Shown: positions 17,491 to 25,755, numbered from the stretch's first letter. The stretch is DNA of 64,000 nucleotides from JBBQYD01 sp942493075 (GCA_942493075.1 OW818681.1:2542001-2606000), one strand, 5' to 3'. Program-made: numbers and translations. The notes: a model not told the origin generated them from the sequence alone.

Positions 17491-19149
17491 ATGACAACGC
17501 CAATTGATTGGTCTAATTTGCGGGTCCCGGCGCAATTCAGCTTTGCCGCCGACATATTTGACTCGTGGGTTGCTCAGCGTCCCGAGGCTCGATGTCTTTG
17601 GCAGGTGGATGCCGCCAGTGGAGCGGAGCGAACATTCACGTTCCGCGAGATGGCGAAATTGAGCTGCCAGGCCGCAAACTTCTTCCGTGCGTGCGGAGTC
17701 AGGGTAGGGGACCGAGTCCTCATCATGCTCCCGCGGGTTCCCCAGTGGTGGATTGCGAACCTTGCATTGGTGCGCATGGGCGCAGTGCCTGTGCCGGCTA
17801 CGCTGCTGCTGACCTCTCGTGACGTGGCGTACCGGGTGGAAACCGCCCGAATAGCTGCGGTCATCACCAACCCAGATGGAATATCCAAACTGGAGGGGTT
17901 TGATGGCATCCGCATTTTGGCGGATGGTGAAGCGCGGGAATGGAACTCCTTCGATAAAGGCGTGGCTCAGGCTTCCCCAAACTTTTCCGCGCCCGCCTTG
18001 GGGAGCGATGATCCTGGAGTGCTTTTCTTCACGAGTGCAACCACAGGTGATCCAAAGATGGTCCTCCATACTCAGGCGAGTTGTGGCTATGGCCACATAC
18101 TGACAGGCCGGCTTTGGCTGGACCTCAAGCCGGAAGATGTCCATTGGAACATTTCGGATCTGGGGTGGGGAAAGGCAGCTTGGTCCAGTTTCTATGGGCC
18201 CTGGCTGGCGGGTGCATGTGTGTTTGCTTTGGACATCCCCGGCAAGTTCGATCCTCAGCTCACGTTGCGGACGCTGGAAAATTTTCCAATCACAACCTGG
18301 TGTGCCCCACCTACAGCCCTCAGGCTTATCGTGCGCCAGGATTTGGCCGGGTTTTCTTCCAAAACCCTGCGACACTGCGTTAGTGCGGGCGAGCCCCTGA
18401 ACCCGGAGGTCGTGAACATCTGGAAAGGTGCCACTGGGATGACCATTCACGAAGGATATGGCCAGACAGAAACAGTTGTCATGGTCGGAAACTATCCCTC
18501 GCTGAAGGCTCCAGTCCGGCCCGGTTCGATGGGACGCGCCACGCCGGGCATGGGTGTTTGCCTTGTCGATGAGGAATTGCAGGAAGTTGCCCCGGGTCAC
18601 GAAGGAGAGATCGCCATCCGGCTACAGCCGCACCGTCCTATCGGGCTCTTCAAGGAGTACTGGCATAACCCCGCCGAAACTGCTCAGAAATTCCAGGGTG
18701 ACTTTTATCTCACCGGCGACCGCGCCATTTGCGACGCTGATGGCTACTTCTGGTTCATTGGACGCAAGGATGATGTTATCAAGAGCTCCGGTTATCGCAT
18801 CGGACCTTTTGAAGTGGAAAGCGCACTGCTTGAGCATCCCTCGGTTCTCGAAGCGGCTGTTGTAGGCAAGCCGGACAATCTCCGTGGACAGATAGTCAAA
18901 GCATACGTCGTTTTGCAGTCGGGACATGCGGTTTCCGAGGGACTCAAGAGCGAGTTGCAGCAGCACTGCAAGAATTTGGTAGCAGCCTACAAATACCCGC
19001 GAGAGATCGAGTTTGTGGAGGAACTGCCCAAGACCACCAGCGGGAAGACAAGGCATTTTGCTCTGCGCCAGTCGGCGGCCGTTCATGATCAGAAATTTGT
19101 GCAAAATTCTTTTGAGATTCCGGTTGACGGTGACCCCTCGTCTCAGTAG
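17491..19149 (+). CDS. Medium-chain acyl-CoA synthetase (AMP-forming)
   Basis: 552 residues from the ATG at 17491 (MTTPIDWSNLRVPAQFSFA). The ANL-superfamily motifs are present: the phosphate-binding loop FTSATTGDPKMVLH, YGQTET, the TGDR aspartate, KDDVIKSSGYRIGPFEVE and the C-terminal catalytic-lysine region LPKTTSGKTRH. Layout and motifs match the acetyl/medium-chain acyl- and benzoate-CoA ligase group, which activates a carboxylate to its acyl-adenylate and then to the CoA thioester. The P-loop has SATTGDPK in place of the commoner SGTTG.PK. The exact acid cannot be read from sequence. tRNA-Asn follows at 50 bp. Confidence 0.9.
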   Translation: MTTPIDWSNLRVPAQFSFAADIFDSWVAQRPEARCLWQVDAASGAERTFTFREMAKLSCQAANFFRACGVRVGDRVLIMLPRVPQWWIANLALVRMGAVPVPATLLLTSRDVAYRVETARIAAVITNPDGISKLEGFDGIRILADGEAREWNSFDKGVAQASPNFSAPALGSDDPGVLFFTSATTGDPKMVLHTQASCGYGHILTGRLWLDLKPEDVHWNISDLGWGKAAWSSFYGPWLAGACVFALDIPGKFDPQLTLRTLENFPITTWCAPPTALRLIVRQDLAGFSSKTLRHCVSAGEPLNPEVVNIWKGATGMTIHEGYGQTETVVMVGNYPSLKAPVRPGSMGRATPGMGVCLVDEELQEVAPGHEGEIAIRLQPHRPIGLFKEYWHNPAETAQKFQGDFYLTGDRAICDADGYFWFIGRKDDVIKSSGYRIGPFEVESALLEHPSVLEAAVVGKPDNLRGQIVKAYVVLQSGHAVSEGLKSELQQHCKNLVAAYKYPREIEFVEELPKTTSGKTRHFALRQSAAVHDQKFVQNSFEIPVDGDPSSQ

Positions 19150-19198
19150 ATTGCGCATCCAATTCGGGGTGCTAAACTGCACCTGGAACTGCTTGGAT

Positions 19199-19273
19199 TC
19201 CAGAGTAGCTCAATGGTAGAGCGCGCGGCTGTTAACCGTGATGTTGTAGGTTCGAGCCCTACCTCTGGAGCCA
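19199..19273 (+). tRNA. tRNA-Asn(GUU)
   Basis: The acceptor TCCAGAG pairs with CTCTGGA, the D arm is GCTC/GAGC, the anticodon stem CGCGG/CCGTG encloses loop CTGTTAA with anticodon GTT, and the T arm carries GGTTCGAGC. The discriminator is G and CCA is encoded at 19271-19273. The encoded CCA is the first part of a repeated 13-bp motif that continues downstream. Confidence 0.95.
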
Positions 19274-19372
19274 TTCGACTCGCCCCAAAGGGGCTCGCTC
19301 ATGGCAAGCCATAGACAAGGAGCGAGTCGAATGGTCCTGAGCTGAGCTCGTCGAAGGACAGCCGAAGGACCC
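19271..19372. repeat. Inverted-repeat segment joining tRNA-Asn to the GIY-YIG gene
   Basis: CCATTCGACTCGC (19271-19283, beginning with the tRNA's own CCA) is perfectly inverted at 19322-19334, and a third copy in that inverse orientation lies at 19694-19706 between the two nuclease genes. Next to it, 19335-19372 carries a second hairpin repeat containing GAGCTCGTCGAAGGACAGC and inverted GTCC/GGAC ends. That repeat is of the TTCGACGAGCTCAGG type dispersed in many genomes. Confidence 0.7.
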
Positions 19373-19381
19373 CCAAGTCGG

Positions 19382-19690
19382 ATGTTATCTCACGTTTACA
19401 TCCTTCGACTGCAAAACGATCAGCTCTACGTCGGAGCTACCAGCGACCTCGAACGACGGCTCTCTGACCACCGCGCAGGTTGCGGCTGTAAAACGACTTC
19501 CAGACCTTCGGTCTGCGAACTTCTATACTGCGAGACCTTTCCAGATTTTCAAGCTGCCCTTGGTCGGGAACGTCAGCTCAAGGGCTGGTCTCGTGCCAAG
19601 AAGCTTGCCTTAATCCGTGGAGATCTGAAGCAGTTGAAGAAATTGGCGCGAGCTCATAAAAAAGTTAAGCTCGTTGGTATCCCACCCTGA
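19382..19690 (+). CDS. Single-domain GIY-YIG nuclease
   Basis: 102 residues. The family core reads HVYILRLQNDQLYVGATSD, followed by LERRLSDHRAG with the catalytic Arg, and ALGRERQLKGWSRAKKLALI with the metal-binding Glu. It corresponds to the UPF0213/YhbQ-like small nucleases, which are standalone DNA-cleaving domains. The gene sits in a repeat-rich segment directly behind tRNA-Asn and before a second, broken GIY-YIG gene, a setting seen for mobile or selfish nuclease genes. Function in the cell is unknown. Confidence 0.9.
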   Translation: MLSHVYILRLQNDQLYVGATSDLERRLSDHRAGCGCKTTSRPSVCELLYCETFPDFQAALGRERQLKGWSRAKKLALIRGDLKQLKKLARAHKKVKLVGIPP

Positions 19691-19702
19691 GGGGCGAGTC
19701 GA

Positions 19703-20052
19703 ATGGTTTTATGTGCTGGGCTTATACTTCAGAACCCTGCTGGTCGATTCTACATCGGTAAACTGAGGACCTAACCACTCGGTTGGATAATCACAACAGA
19801 ACGGATGCGGTTGCCGGTAAGTACACACGCAAGAACGGACCATGGGTTCTGGTTTGGTCTGAAGCACATCCCACTCGATCCGCAGCCATGACCCGGGAAC
19901 GCCAGATCAAATCAATGAAGTCAGCCCGGTGGATTCGAGAGAACCTCCTCAATGTTACAGTCGTTGTCGGCGACACCATTGGCAATTCCGCCATGCCGGT
20001 GCCGCGGGATGATTGCGCACTTTACAGGAACGGCTTGCTCTGGGATGGTTAG
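19703..20052 (+). pseudogene. Frameshifted second GIY-YIG nuclease
   Basis: Three frames together spell a GIY-YIG protein: WFYVL in one frame, LQNPAGRFYIGK in the next, then after a missing base at about 19760 the rest in a third frame (LDNHNRTDA, GKYTRKNGPWVLVWSEA, REREIKSMKSARWIRENLLN-type end, with Q for E in one place). At least two frameshifts break the gene. The downstream frame stays open to 20052. It is a different GIY-YIG subtype from its neighbour, so it is not a simple tandem copy. Confidence 0.8.
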
Positions 20053-20098
20053 CGTGAAGCCTTACCAATGCTCGTGTCCGCTATGCGAAAGGTGACCT

Positions 20099-21262
20099 AT
20101 GAAGAGTACAACATCTTTACTCCTCCTGCTGGTGCTGGGGTTGGCTTTGTTGACGGTTCCGCCGGGCGTGGCACAGCAGCATCATGCCACACATCTCGGC
20201 AACCCGGATACCCGGTTCGCGCCACCGCTGAAAACGACGGATGATCTCCGCGTCCTGTTCAGCGATCCCAAACTGAAGCGGGATATGGAATCGATCCTGC
20301 GGCAATGCAATTGGCCGGGGGACAAGGAGGATCTGTTCCGCGCGGCGCTGGCGGCCCCGATCGCGGACATCAAATTGCCGGTGGGCGCGCTGATGCCCTT
20401 CATGTCGTCGCGGAAGAACGGTCACCCGATCGCGCTGCTGGAGGTGGTGTGGGAGGGCAGGCAGCCGGCTCCGGCGTTTGCGTTCGAGTTCACTTCCAAG
20501 GGCCGCCGCTATCAATGTGTGACACCGAAGGCATGCAGCAATTTTTACGTGGAGGACCTGGGTGCGCCGGAGCTGACGCTGACCTGCCAGGCGCCGGAGA
20601 AGGTGCCGGCGAAACGGCCGGCGGAGGTGCGCTTTTCCCTGTGCAACACGGGCAGTGTGGCCGAGCCGAAGGCCGTGGTCATGGTGAAGGTGCCGCCCGG
20701 TGCGGCGGTGGTGCGCACCAGCCCCGAAGCTACGGTGGCCGGCGGGACGATCTCATGGGAGCTGCAGAACCTGGAAACGAATGTGGTGAAGGAACTGGCC
20801 GCCAAGTTCCTGCTGGGCGAGCCGGGAACCCTCGTGGCAGTGGGCGTGGCGACCGGTGACCAGGCGAAAGCGGTGACCTGCACCTGCGAAACGCGCGTGG
20901 TCGGCTTGCCGGCGCTGTTGATCGACGCGGTGGACGCGGAAGATCCGGTGGAGGTGGGCCAAGAGGTAGTCTATACCATCAAGATCACGAACCAGGGCAC
21001 GGGCGCCTGCACGAATATGCGGCTGGTGTGCACCCTGTCGGAGAACGAGGAGTATGTCTCTGGCTCGGGCCCCACCGCCGTCAAAGCGCAGGCGCGCACG
21101 GTCACCACCGAACCTATGGCGGCGTTTGCCCCGAAGTCGGAGGCCTCCTGGCGGGTGGTGGTGAAGGCGCGCGAGGCCGGGGAGGCGCGGCTGAAAGTCA
21201 ATTTGTGGGCGGACGAATTTGAGAAGCCCATTTTTGAAGAAGAGCCGACGGTGCTTTATTAG
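20099..21262 (+). CDS. Secreted DUF11/OmcB-like repeat protein
   Basis: 387 residues with a signal peptide ending near PPGVA-QQHHATHLG. Two Ig-like DUF11 (conserved repeat, OmcB-type) domains lie at about residues 155-260 (ELTLTCQAPEKVPAKRPAEV..VRFSLCNTG) and 275-385 (DPVEVGQEVVYTIKITNQGT, then AGEARLKVNLWADEF). The region between the signal peptide and the first domain is unassigned. Such proteins are structural components of the envelope or are secreted. It is convergent with rubrerythrin, with 31 bp between stops. The stretch is visibly GC-richer than the region to its right. Confidence 0.82.
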   Translation: MKSTTSLLLLLVLGLALLTVPPGVAQQHHATHLGNPDTRFAPPLKTTDDLRVLFSDPKLKRDMESILRQCNWPGDKEDLFRAALAAPIADIKLPVGALMPFMSSRKNGHPIALLEVVWEGRQPAPAFAFEFTSKGRRYQCVTPKACSNFYVEDLGAPELTLTCQAPEKVPAKRPAEVRFSLCNTGSVAEPKAVVMVKVPPGAAVVRTSPEATVAGGTISWELQNLETNVVKELAAKFLLGEPGTLVAVGVATGDQAKAVTCTCETRVVGLPALLIDAVDAEDPVEVGQEVVYTIKITNQGTGACTNMRLVCTLSENEEYVSGSGPTAVKAQARTVTTEPMAAFAPKSEASWRVVVKAREAGEARLKVNLWADEFEKPIFEEEPTVLY

Positions 21263-21293
21263 GCCGCAGTTCGATGCTTAAGGCGGGCGAGGC

Positions 21294-21797
21294 TTACATT
21301 TTCACTTCGATGTAAGCGGAGCCTTTCACGTGACAGATCGGGCAGTGCTCCGGCGGGTTGCCGATCTCGATGTGCCCGCACACGGGACAGAGGTAGATCT
21401 TGTCGGTGGCAAGGTCTTTGCCGTTTTTGGCGGCTTCCAGCGCCATCTTATACAGTTCCGCGTGGACCGCCTCGGCCTTCACCGCATAGGCGAACATCCG
21501 TTTAGCCTTGTGTCCGTCCGCTTCGGCCTGCTGCAGCATGGGCGGATACATTTCGGTGTATTCGTGGGTCTCACCGTCGATGGCCGCTTGCAGGTTGTCG
21601 ATTGTGGAGCCAATGCCTTCCAGGGAGGCCAAATGGCCCTCGGCATGAATGCGCTCCGCCTCGGCGGCGGTCTGAAACAGCTTGGCGATGTTCGGGCAGC
21701 CGTCTTTTTCGGCCTTTTTGGCGAACGCGAGGTACTTTTGGCTCGCCTGGCTTTCACCGGCGAACGCTTCCTTCAGGTTGTTAATGGTCGAGTTCAT
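21294..21797 (-). CDS. Rubrerythrin
   Basis: 167 residues from the ATG at 21797 (MNSTINNLKEAFAGESQAS). The ferritin-like diiron domain shows the paired Glu motifs (EAFAGESQASQKYLAFAKKA, EAERIHAEGHLA, AIDGETHEYTEMYP, EAVHAELYKMALE). A C-terminal rubredoxin-like domain with two CxxC pairs (YLCPVCGHIEIG and HCPICHVKG) binds one iron. It reduces hydrogen peroxide in the cytosol and protects against oxidative stress, typically in microaerophilic or anaerobic life. Single gene; another peroxidase in the window is the GPx at 15169. Confidence 0.95.
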   Translation of the reverse strand: MNSTINNLKEAFAGESQASQKYLAFAKKAEKDGCPNIAKLFQTAAEAERIHAEGHLASLEGIGSTIDNLQAAIDGETHEYTEMYPPMLQQAEADGHKAKRMFAYAVKAEAVHAELYKMALEAAKNGKDLATDKIYLCPVCGHIEIGNPPEHCPICHVKGSAYIEVKM

Positions 21798-22034
21798 TGA
21801 TATAGAATCCAATCAACTGACATCATTTCCCATCCCGGCCCGCGGTCAAATGAAAACTCGTCGGTCGCCGGGCGGTCGGGCCGCGGCCGCTTGCTTCGGC
21901 TGCCTGGTTATCAGGATGACAACGCCGGTGATTTGGGAAAGACTGCGGCAAGAAAACATTCCCTGGGTCCTTCGTCCGTGGTGTGCGGATCGAGGCCTGT
22001 TGTGTGTTGTTGGGGACTGGCGTTCGAGTTTATA

Positions 22035-22256
22035 GGAGCAACAGGTTGGAGCTACTTCGTGCCATACGAAGCTGACATTTCGGCCGCCTTGCAGCGATTG
22101 CGAGAGGATGTCTTCGCGCGAGGCGACTACGTCTTTTGCAATCCCGTCATCACGGAAAAACAGCGCAAGAATTTTCTCGCGCACGTGCCCGCCGATTGGA
22201 TGCAGAAGGCTCGAGAGCATATGTCGCTTGTGTTTGGCCAGGGGACTCTCTCTTAG
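22035..22256 (+). pseudogene. Fragment of a small verrucomicrobial hypothetical gene
   Basis: An open frame without a sensible start encodes GWSYFVPYEADISAALQRLR-type sequence followed by a different tail (FLAHVPADWMQKAREHM). The first part matches the beginning of a small protein family that I recall from environmental bacteria (WSYFVPY...ALQ.LR..VF..G.Y). It lies immediately before the first long repeat copy, which overlaps its end. Most likely the remnant of a cassette gene at the start of the array. Confidence 0.45.
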
Positions 22257-22426
22257 TTAGGTGTCACCATTCCAGGACCCTGTCAGTTCATTTAAAACTT
22301 AACCTACTAAGTGCATTGCGCATTGACTTTCTGGCGATTTCGCGGTGATAGTGACGTTGTGAACACCGGACCGGCCAGTGTTTTGAAATTTGGCCCAATG
22401 ACTTTCAGTCAGCAACGCTGTGGTGC
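22225..22426 (+). repeat. Long repeat, copy 1 (left-truncated)
   Basis: About 200 bp starting CGCTTGTGTTTGGC and sharing stretches such as TTGACTTTCTGGCGATTTCG and GGACCGGCCAGTGTTTTGAA with copies at 24286-24612 and 26756-27082. It lacks the left 130 bp of the others. Its last 69 bp run from TGTGAAC (22358) to a degenerate GTGGTGC box, in register with the attC-like end of copy 2. A plus-strand gene starts 21 bp later. Confidence 0.85.
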
Positions 22427-22446
22427 GTTTCTACCCCTATTCACAT

Positions 22447-22983
22447 ATGAGCGAGTTCAGTGAGAGTTACCACCTCCGAAGCGGGCGCGCCGGGGATGCT
22501 ATCGAGCTTCTGCGTCGCGCTAGGCGCAAAGGCTACGTTTATCAGGCAGTCAACGGTTGGGTCACCTTTTTAGCCGAGGACGGTATCTTCGAGCCAGATG
22601 AGCGGATTGTTGCTGCGGCGACTCAGCCACTTCTCCACTACGTGTCCGCCGAGGACCACGGCTGGAGTTTCACGCTCTACGACCAAAGGAAAGTCGTCTG
22701 CGGCTATCGCTGTGAGTGGGATGATGACATTCGAGTTGATGATTCCAGTTACTCACGCACTGTGCTTCAGCAGATCGTTCCGTCAGCGCAGCCAGCCTTG
22801 CTCGATGTTTTTGAGGCTCGGTTACATCCAAAAGATTTTGATGAGCTTTTCGTGGCTGAGCCTTCCAAGCTCTTTGCGCAGGCGGTGGGGTTGGAGCACT
22901 ACGACTGGCTTGCATACGATTACATCGCCCGCGATTTCGATGAGTCGTCTGAAGACTACGCCGATTTGACAGAGGTTTCATGA
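22447..22983 (+). CDS. Hypothetical cassette-type protein A
   Basis: 178 residues from the ATG at 22447 (MSEFSESYHLRSGRAGDAIE). The sequence is soluble and acidic, with a notable LLRRARRKGYVYQAVNGWVTFLAEDG stretch and a DYIARDFDESSEDYADL tail; no enzyme motif was recognised. It has the appearance of proteins with a two-part alpha/beta fold found in gene cassettes. It is enclosed between repeat copy 1 and an attC-like element, so it should be one cassette. Function unknown. Confidence 0.7.
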   Translation: MSEFSESYHLRSGRAGDAIELLRRARRKGYVYQAVNGWVTFLAEDGIFEPDERIVAAATQPLLHYVSAEDHGWSFTLYDQRKVVCGYRCEWDDDIRVDDSSYSRTVLQQIVPSAQPALLDVFEARLHPKDFDELFVAEPSKLFAQAVGLEHYDWLAYDYIARDFDESSEDYADLTEVS

Positions 22984-22989
22984 CTGCAC

Positions 22990-23086
22990 TCGAAACTTCT
23001 ATCAACCACAGCCAGTGGACACAGCGATTCCGCTGTATTTGGATTCTTCGCCAGCGGCGCAGGGCCGCTGAGGCGAAGCGTTGGGC
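22990..23086 (+). other. Weak candidate attC site 0
   Basis: The segment ends in GTTGGGC (23080-23086), a good R' core box, and begins near TCGAAAC. It contains a strong hairpin: CTTCGCC (23046-23052) and AGCGGC pair with GCCGCT and GGCGAAG (23072-23078). The outer arms pair poorly, so the assignment depends on position between two ORFs of the array. Alternatively, the hairpin is a plain terminator. Confidence 0.3.
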
Positions 23087-23098
23087 GTTGTAGAACAT

Positions 23099-23572
23099 AT
23101 GCCATTACCCGAGCGCATATTCCAAGGGACAATTTCTCCAGAGGTGCTGGCGAGCATCTCTGGTCGCGAACTGTTAATCCAGCACCTCGGTCACTGGCCG
23201 GCTTTCCACGACTTTGAGGTGCTCTCGCTTACTCTTGAGCGAGCCGTTATTCCGGCTGCCGCCTGCGACTTGAGAGTTACTTTCTTCGTGTTCGACCTGA
23301 ATAAGTCGCCAAATGATTCGGAAAGGAAACAAGGCACGGCAGAGTTTCTTTTCGAGAGCGTCGGCGCGCTGCACATTGACGGCTTCAACCATCAGAACCC
23401 AATCATCGGCTTATCGATCGTTCCTGCCGAACGATTCGGCGAAGTGCGAGGCTTTCACGTGCAGTGGGGCGGCACCTGCATGCAGCACGACGTGTCCTTT
23501 ACTTGCGGCCGGGTTGCTGTGCTCCGGGTCGTCGACCTAAACCCATTTCGGAAGGCATTTCCCAGCCTATGA
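23099..23572 (+). CDS. Hypothetical cassette-type protein B, Imm50-like
   Basis: 157 residues from the ATG at 23099 (MPLPERIFQGTISPEVLASI). The pattern LIQHLGHWPAFHDFEVLSL followed by LHIDGFNHQNPIIGLSI and a C-terminal VSFTCGRVAVLRV is reminiscent of the Imm50 immunity-protein family (FG.WPSFHD.EV...). Recognition is by eye only. The start lies 13 bp after the GTTGGGC box, as expected for a cassette gene. If it is an immunity protein, no cognate toxin is visible beside it, which would make it an orphan. Confidence 0.65.
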   Translation: MPLPERIFQGTISPEVLASISGRELLIQHLGHWPAFHDFEVLSLTLERAVIPAAACDLRVTFFVFDLNKSPNDSERKQGTAEFLFESVGALHIDGFNHQNPIIGLSIVPAERFGEVRGFHVQWGGTCMQHDVSFTCGRVAVLRVVDLNPFRKAFPSL

Positions 23573-23576
23573 GATT

Positions 23577-23669
23577 GCCGAAACTCTTGGTGCAGCGGAT
23601 GTGGGATTCGCGCTGCAGTTTGCTATCCGGACGTCAGTGGCCCCGCACGGCTGGCAATCGTCGTTCGCC
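23577..23669 (+). other. Candidate attC site 1 (93 bp)
   Basis: From GCCGAAA to GTTCGCC. The 5' arm TGCAGCGGATGTGGG can pair with CCCCGCACGGCTGGCA, and the loop contains GTTTGC and GACGTC as in sites 2 and 3. The R'' box is imperfect (AAA for AAC). Its length equals that of the two better sites. The next gene starts 22 bp after it. Confidence 0.45.
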
Positions 23670-23691
23670 AACAACCTAAGCGCCGATACGT

Positions 23692-24273
23692 ATGGGATTC
23701 GCCATTTCATGGTGTGCCGTCCCGGAAGCCGCAGCCGGCGGTTTTCTACAGCGCATTGGATTGACGGAAACGGGTGAGACGGAGGAGGTGCCGGATTCTC
23801 TTATTGGTGTGGCCCGGTTGGATACCGGATGGCGTCTCCTGTGGTACAACAAGTACGATTGCCCGTTCCTGAACGAGGCACAGCGCGCGGAGCACTCGCG
23901 TCACCACGATCTGCTGTACTGCCTCATTGAGGAGCATTGCATGGCGAGTTCATCTGAGTTGTGGGCTGGTGGATCGCGAACGTGGTGGATCTCCCGCGAA
24001 GGGATCGATGGGCCGAAGGGGTTGGAGTTTTCAGGCGCCGTTCCCGGGAACTTCCAGCGGATCAAGAGCGAGATGGAAGCCAAACAGAAGCAGGAAGGTG
24101 GAGAGGCGGCGGAAGTTGACTACCTGTTCGAAATTCCGCTTCTGGTAGCCAAGTCCCTCACAGGATTCAAGCATGACGAGGTTTGCGCCCATGTACTTGG
24201 GAATGAATTTAGGATCATGAAGCAGGAATCTCAGCAAGGGGGTCTTTTCTTGCGTCTCTTCGGAAGGAAATGA
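23692..24273 (+). CDS. Hypothetical cassette-type protein C
   Basis: 193 residues starting MGFAISWCAVPEAAAGGFLQ. The motif string GLTETGETEEVPDSLIGVAR, DTGWRLLWYNKYDCPF, CLIEEHCMASSSELW and GSRTWWISREGIDGPKGL gives a soluble alpha/beta protein with no hydrolase or DNA-binding signature that I know. It is preceded by candidate attC 1 and followed by 340 bp of long repeat copy 2. Cassette-borne and of unknown function. Confidence 0.72.
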   Translation: MGFAISWCAVPEAAAGGFLQRIGLTETGETEEVPDSLIGVARLDTGWRLLWYNKYDCPFLNEAQRAEHSRHHDLLYCLIEEHCMASSSELWAGGSRTWWISREGIDGPKGLEFSGAVPGNFQRIKSEMEAKQKQEGGEAAEVDYLFEIPLLVAKSLTGFKHDEVCAHVLGNEFRIMKQESQQGGLFLRLFGRK

Positions 24274-24285
24274 TATGGGTGAACC

Positions 24286-24612
24286 CTGAAGGGTGTAATG
24301 CTGCGGAGCGCGGCAGGGTGGGTCAGAGGAATCAAGATTGGCAGACTGGCGCGCGGAGACAGAAAATCCCCCCTGGTTGAACAAGCCCGGTGTGCTGTGA
24401 CTGGCCGTATGGCGCTTGTGTTTGGCTCGGGAACTCGCGCTTAGTTAGTGTCACCATTCCAGAACCCCGTCAGTTCATTGAAATTCAACCTTCTAAGTCC
24501 TTTGCGCATTGACTTTCTGGCGATTTCGCAGTGATAGTGACGTTGTGAACAACGGACCGGCCAGTGTTTTGAACTTTGGCCCAATTACTTTCGGTCAACA
24601 ACACTGTTCGGC
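24286..24612 (+). repeat. Long repeat, copy 2, ending in an attC-like box
   Basis: About 327 bp of non-coding sequence shared with copy 3, including GAGCGCGGCAGGGTGGGTCA, GATTGGCAGACTGGCGCGCG and TTGAACAAGCCCGGTGTG; the right 200 bp are also shared with copy 1. The final 69 bp run from TGTGAAC (24544-24550) to GTTCGGC (24606-24612), and GGACCG within it can pair with CGGTC near the end. The next ORF begins 4 bp after GTTCGGC. Confidence 0.85.
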
Positions 24613-24615
24613 GGC

Positions 24616-24975
24616 ATGAGCACTATGAAGCTCAACCCAACTGCCAGGGTAATTCTAAGCAACACCCTGATTGTCGTAGCGCTTATAGCCATCTGGCTCG
24701 GCTATGGCCCGCTGCTCCTGATCGCTGCTATCGCGGCACACGTGTATCTCTACCGTATGATCAGGCCACGAATCCCGGAGTTCACAGACCGCGGCCATCC
24801 TCTGATGCTTCGCGTGGCTTGGTATGTGTTGGTGGTTTCCTTAGCAGTCGCATATTTCGCAACAGTCAGTGATCTGCTGCGCCGTAGATCCATGAGGATT
24901 TATGCCTGCATCGTGATTTCCACACTAGTCTTAGGTTGCTTCTTGGATGAGGTTCGATATGCGAGGAAGATATAA
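24616..24975 (+). CDS. Small membrane protein D in cassette array
   Basis: 119 residues starting MSTMKLNPTARVILSNTLIV (second Met at residue 4). Three to four hydrophobic helices: VVALIAIWLGYGPLLLIAAI, AWYVLVVSLAVAYFAT and IYACIVISTLVLGCFL. No family recognised. It starts right behind the GTTCGGC box of repeat copy 2 and ends 19 bp before candidate attC 2, which is the compact layout of a gene cassette. Confidence 0.72.
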   Translation: MSTMKLNPTARVILSNTLIVVALIAIWLGYGPLLLIAAIAAHVYLYRMIRPRIPEFTDRGHPLMLRVAWYVLVVSLAVAYFATVSDLLRRRSMRIYACIVISTLVLGCFLDEVRYARKI

Positions 24976-24993
24976 AGAGAACCGGCTGCATTG

Positions 24994-25086
24994 GCCTAAC
25001 GAGCGGCTTGGAGTGGACGCGGGATGGCGTGTCCCGTTTGCATTCCAACGTCCTCAGCCCCGCGCCATTCACTGCGAACGTTCGGC
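24994..25086 (+). other. Candidate attC site 2 (93 bp)
   Basis: R'' is GCCTAAC (24994-25000), a perfect RYYYAAC, and R' is GTTCGGC (25080-25086). Between them GGAGTGGACGCGGG pairs imperfectly with CCCCGCGCCATTCACT, leaving unpaired bases on one arm, the hallmark of folded attC bottom strands. The loop holds CCCGTTTGCATTCC. The gene start follows 8 bp after R'. Confidence 0.6.
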
Positions 25087-25094
25087 TACAGAGC

Positions 25095-25739
25095 ATGCGC
25101 GTTGACATCCCAAGTAAAGGTCCAGTGGAATTCCAAGGTTGTGTGCTCCCAGAAGGAGCTAAGCACTTCGAAGTGTTGCCCTTTTACAAGGAGCTTGCGC
25201 CAGATGTCCAGCGGTGGGTTCTCGATCTGCGATACGCCTGGGCGCGCCTGAGATCTGCCCCGAGGGGGATGATCCTACGAGCTTGCGATGAACTGGAGAC
25301 GCGCATCTACGAGGAGACTGCACGTATCAGAACTCACCTCCTGAAGCTCTATCCGGAAGAGAATCCGGATGAGATCTGTGCAGAATACCTTTCTGCGATC
25401 GTGATAATGAGACAATGCGCAGAGCAAACGGACATTTGCACATGGACGATGCGCCCTCAACCGGGAGAAGTCGCCCACTTTCTGGGCGTGACGACGCGCA
25501 TGACCCGGAGCATGGTCGCGACACAGAATGCAAAGCGAGCTCCCGATGAACAGATTTCGATGCCTGTCGTTTTGGACTTTATTGAATCAAGGCCGGAGCA
25601 GGAACAGATCGCATTTATAAACTCGGTTGTAGACGGCTTGAGTGACGACCCAGTCGAACCTGGCGCTCCACCGAATGTCGACCCGGCGGAGCGGTTCGGC
25701 AATTCAAGCGTCGGTGGCGGGCCGCCATCGGTGAGCTGA
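25095..25739 (+). CDS. Hypothetical cassette-type protein E1
   Basis: 214 residues from the ATG at 25095 (MRVDIPSKGPVEFQGCVLPE); an upstream in-frame start at 25008 would put the first 29 codons inside the attC site and is rejected. The protein is soluble and mainly helical (LELACDELETRIYEETARI-like segment, then TRMTRSMVATQNAKRAPDEQ). The C-terminal 45 residues are disordered and rich in Pro/Gly/Ser. No family was recognised. E2 starts 16 bp later on the same strand, so this is a two-gene cassette. Confidence 0.65.
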   Translation: MRVDIPSKGPVEFQGCVLPEGAKHFEVLPFYKELAPDVQRWVLDLRYAWARLRSAPRGMILRACDELETRIYEETARIRTHLLKLYPEENPDEICAEYLSAIVIMRQCAEQTDICTWTMRPQPGEVAHFLGVTTRMTRSMVATQNAKRAPDEQISMPVVLDFIESRPEQEQIAFINSVVDGLSDDPVEPGAPPNVDPAERFGNSSVGGGPPSVS

Positions 25740-25755
25740 TCGTTCGGGATGAAGC

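Noticed and set aside
17431..18600. Minus-strand frame of 389 codons
   Set aside because: Antisense to the acyl-CoA synthetase; no domain or start signal.
19271..19706. CRISPR array
   Set aside because: The 13-bp motif occurs only three times, in mixed orientation and with unequal spacing that contains a gene. No cas genes are present in the window.
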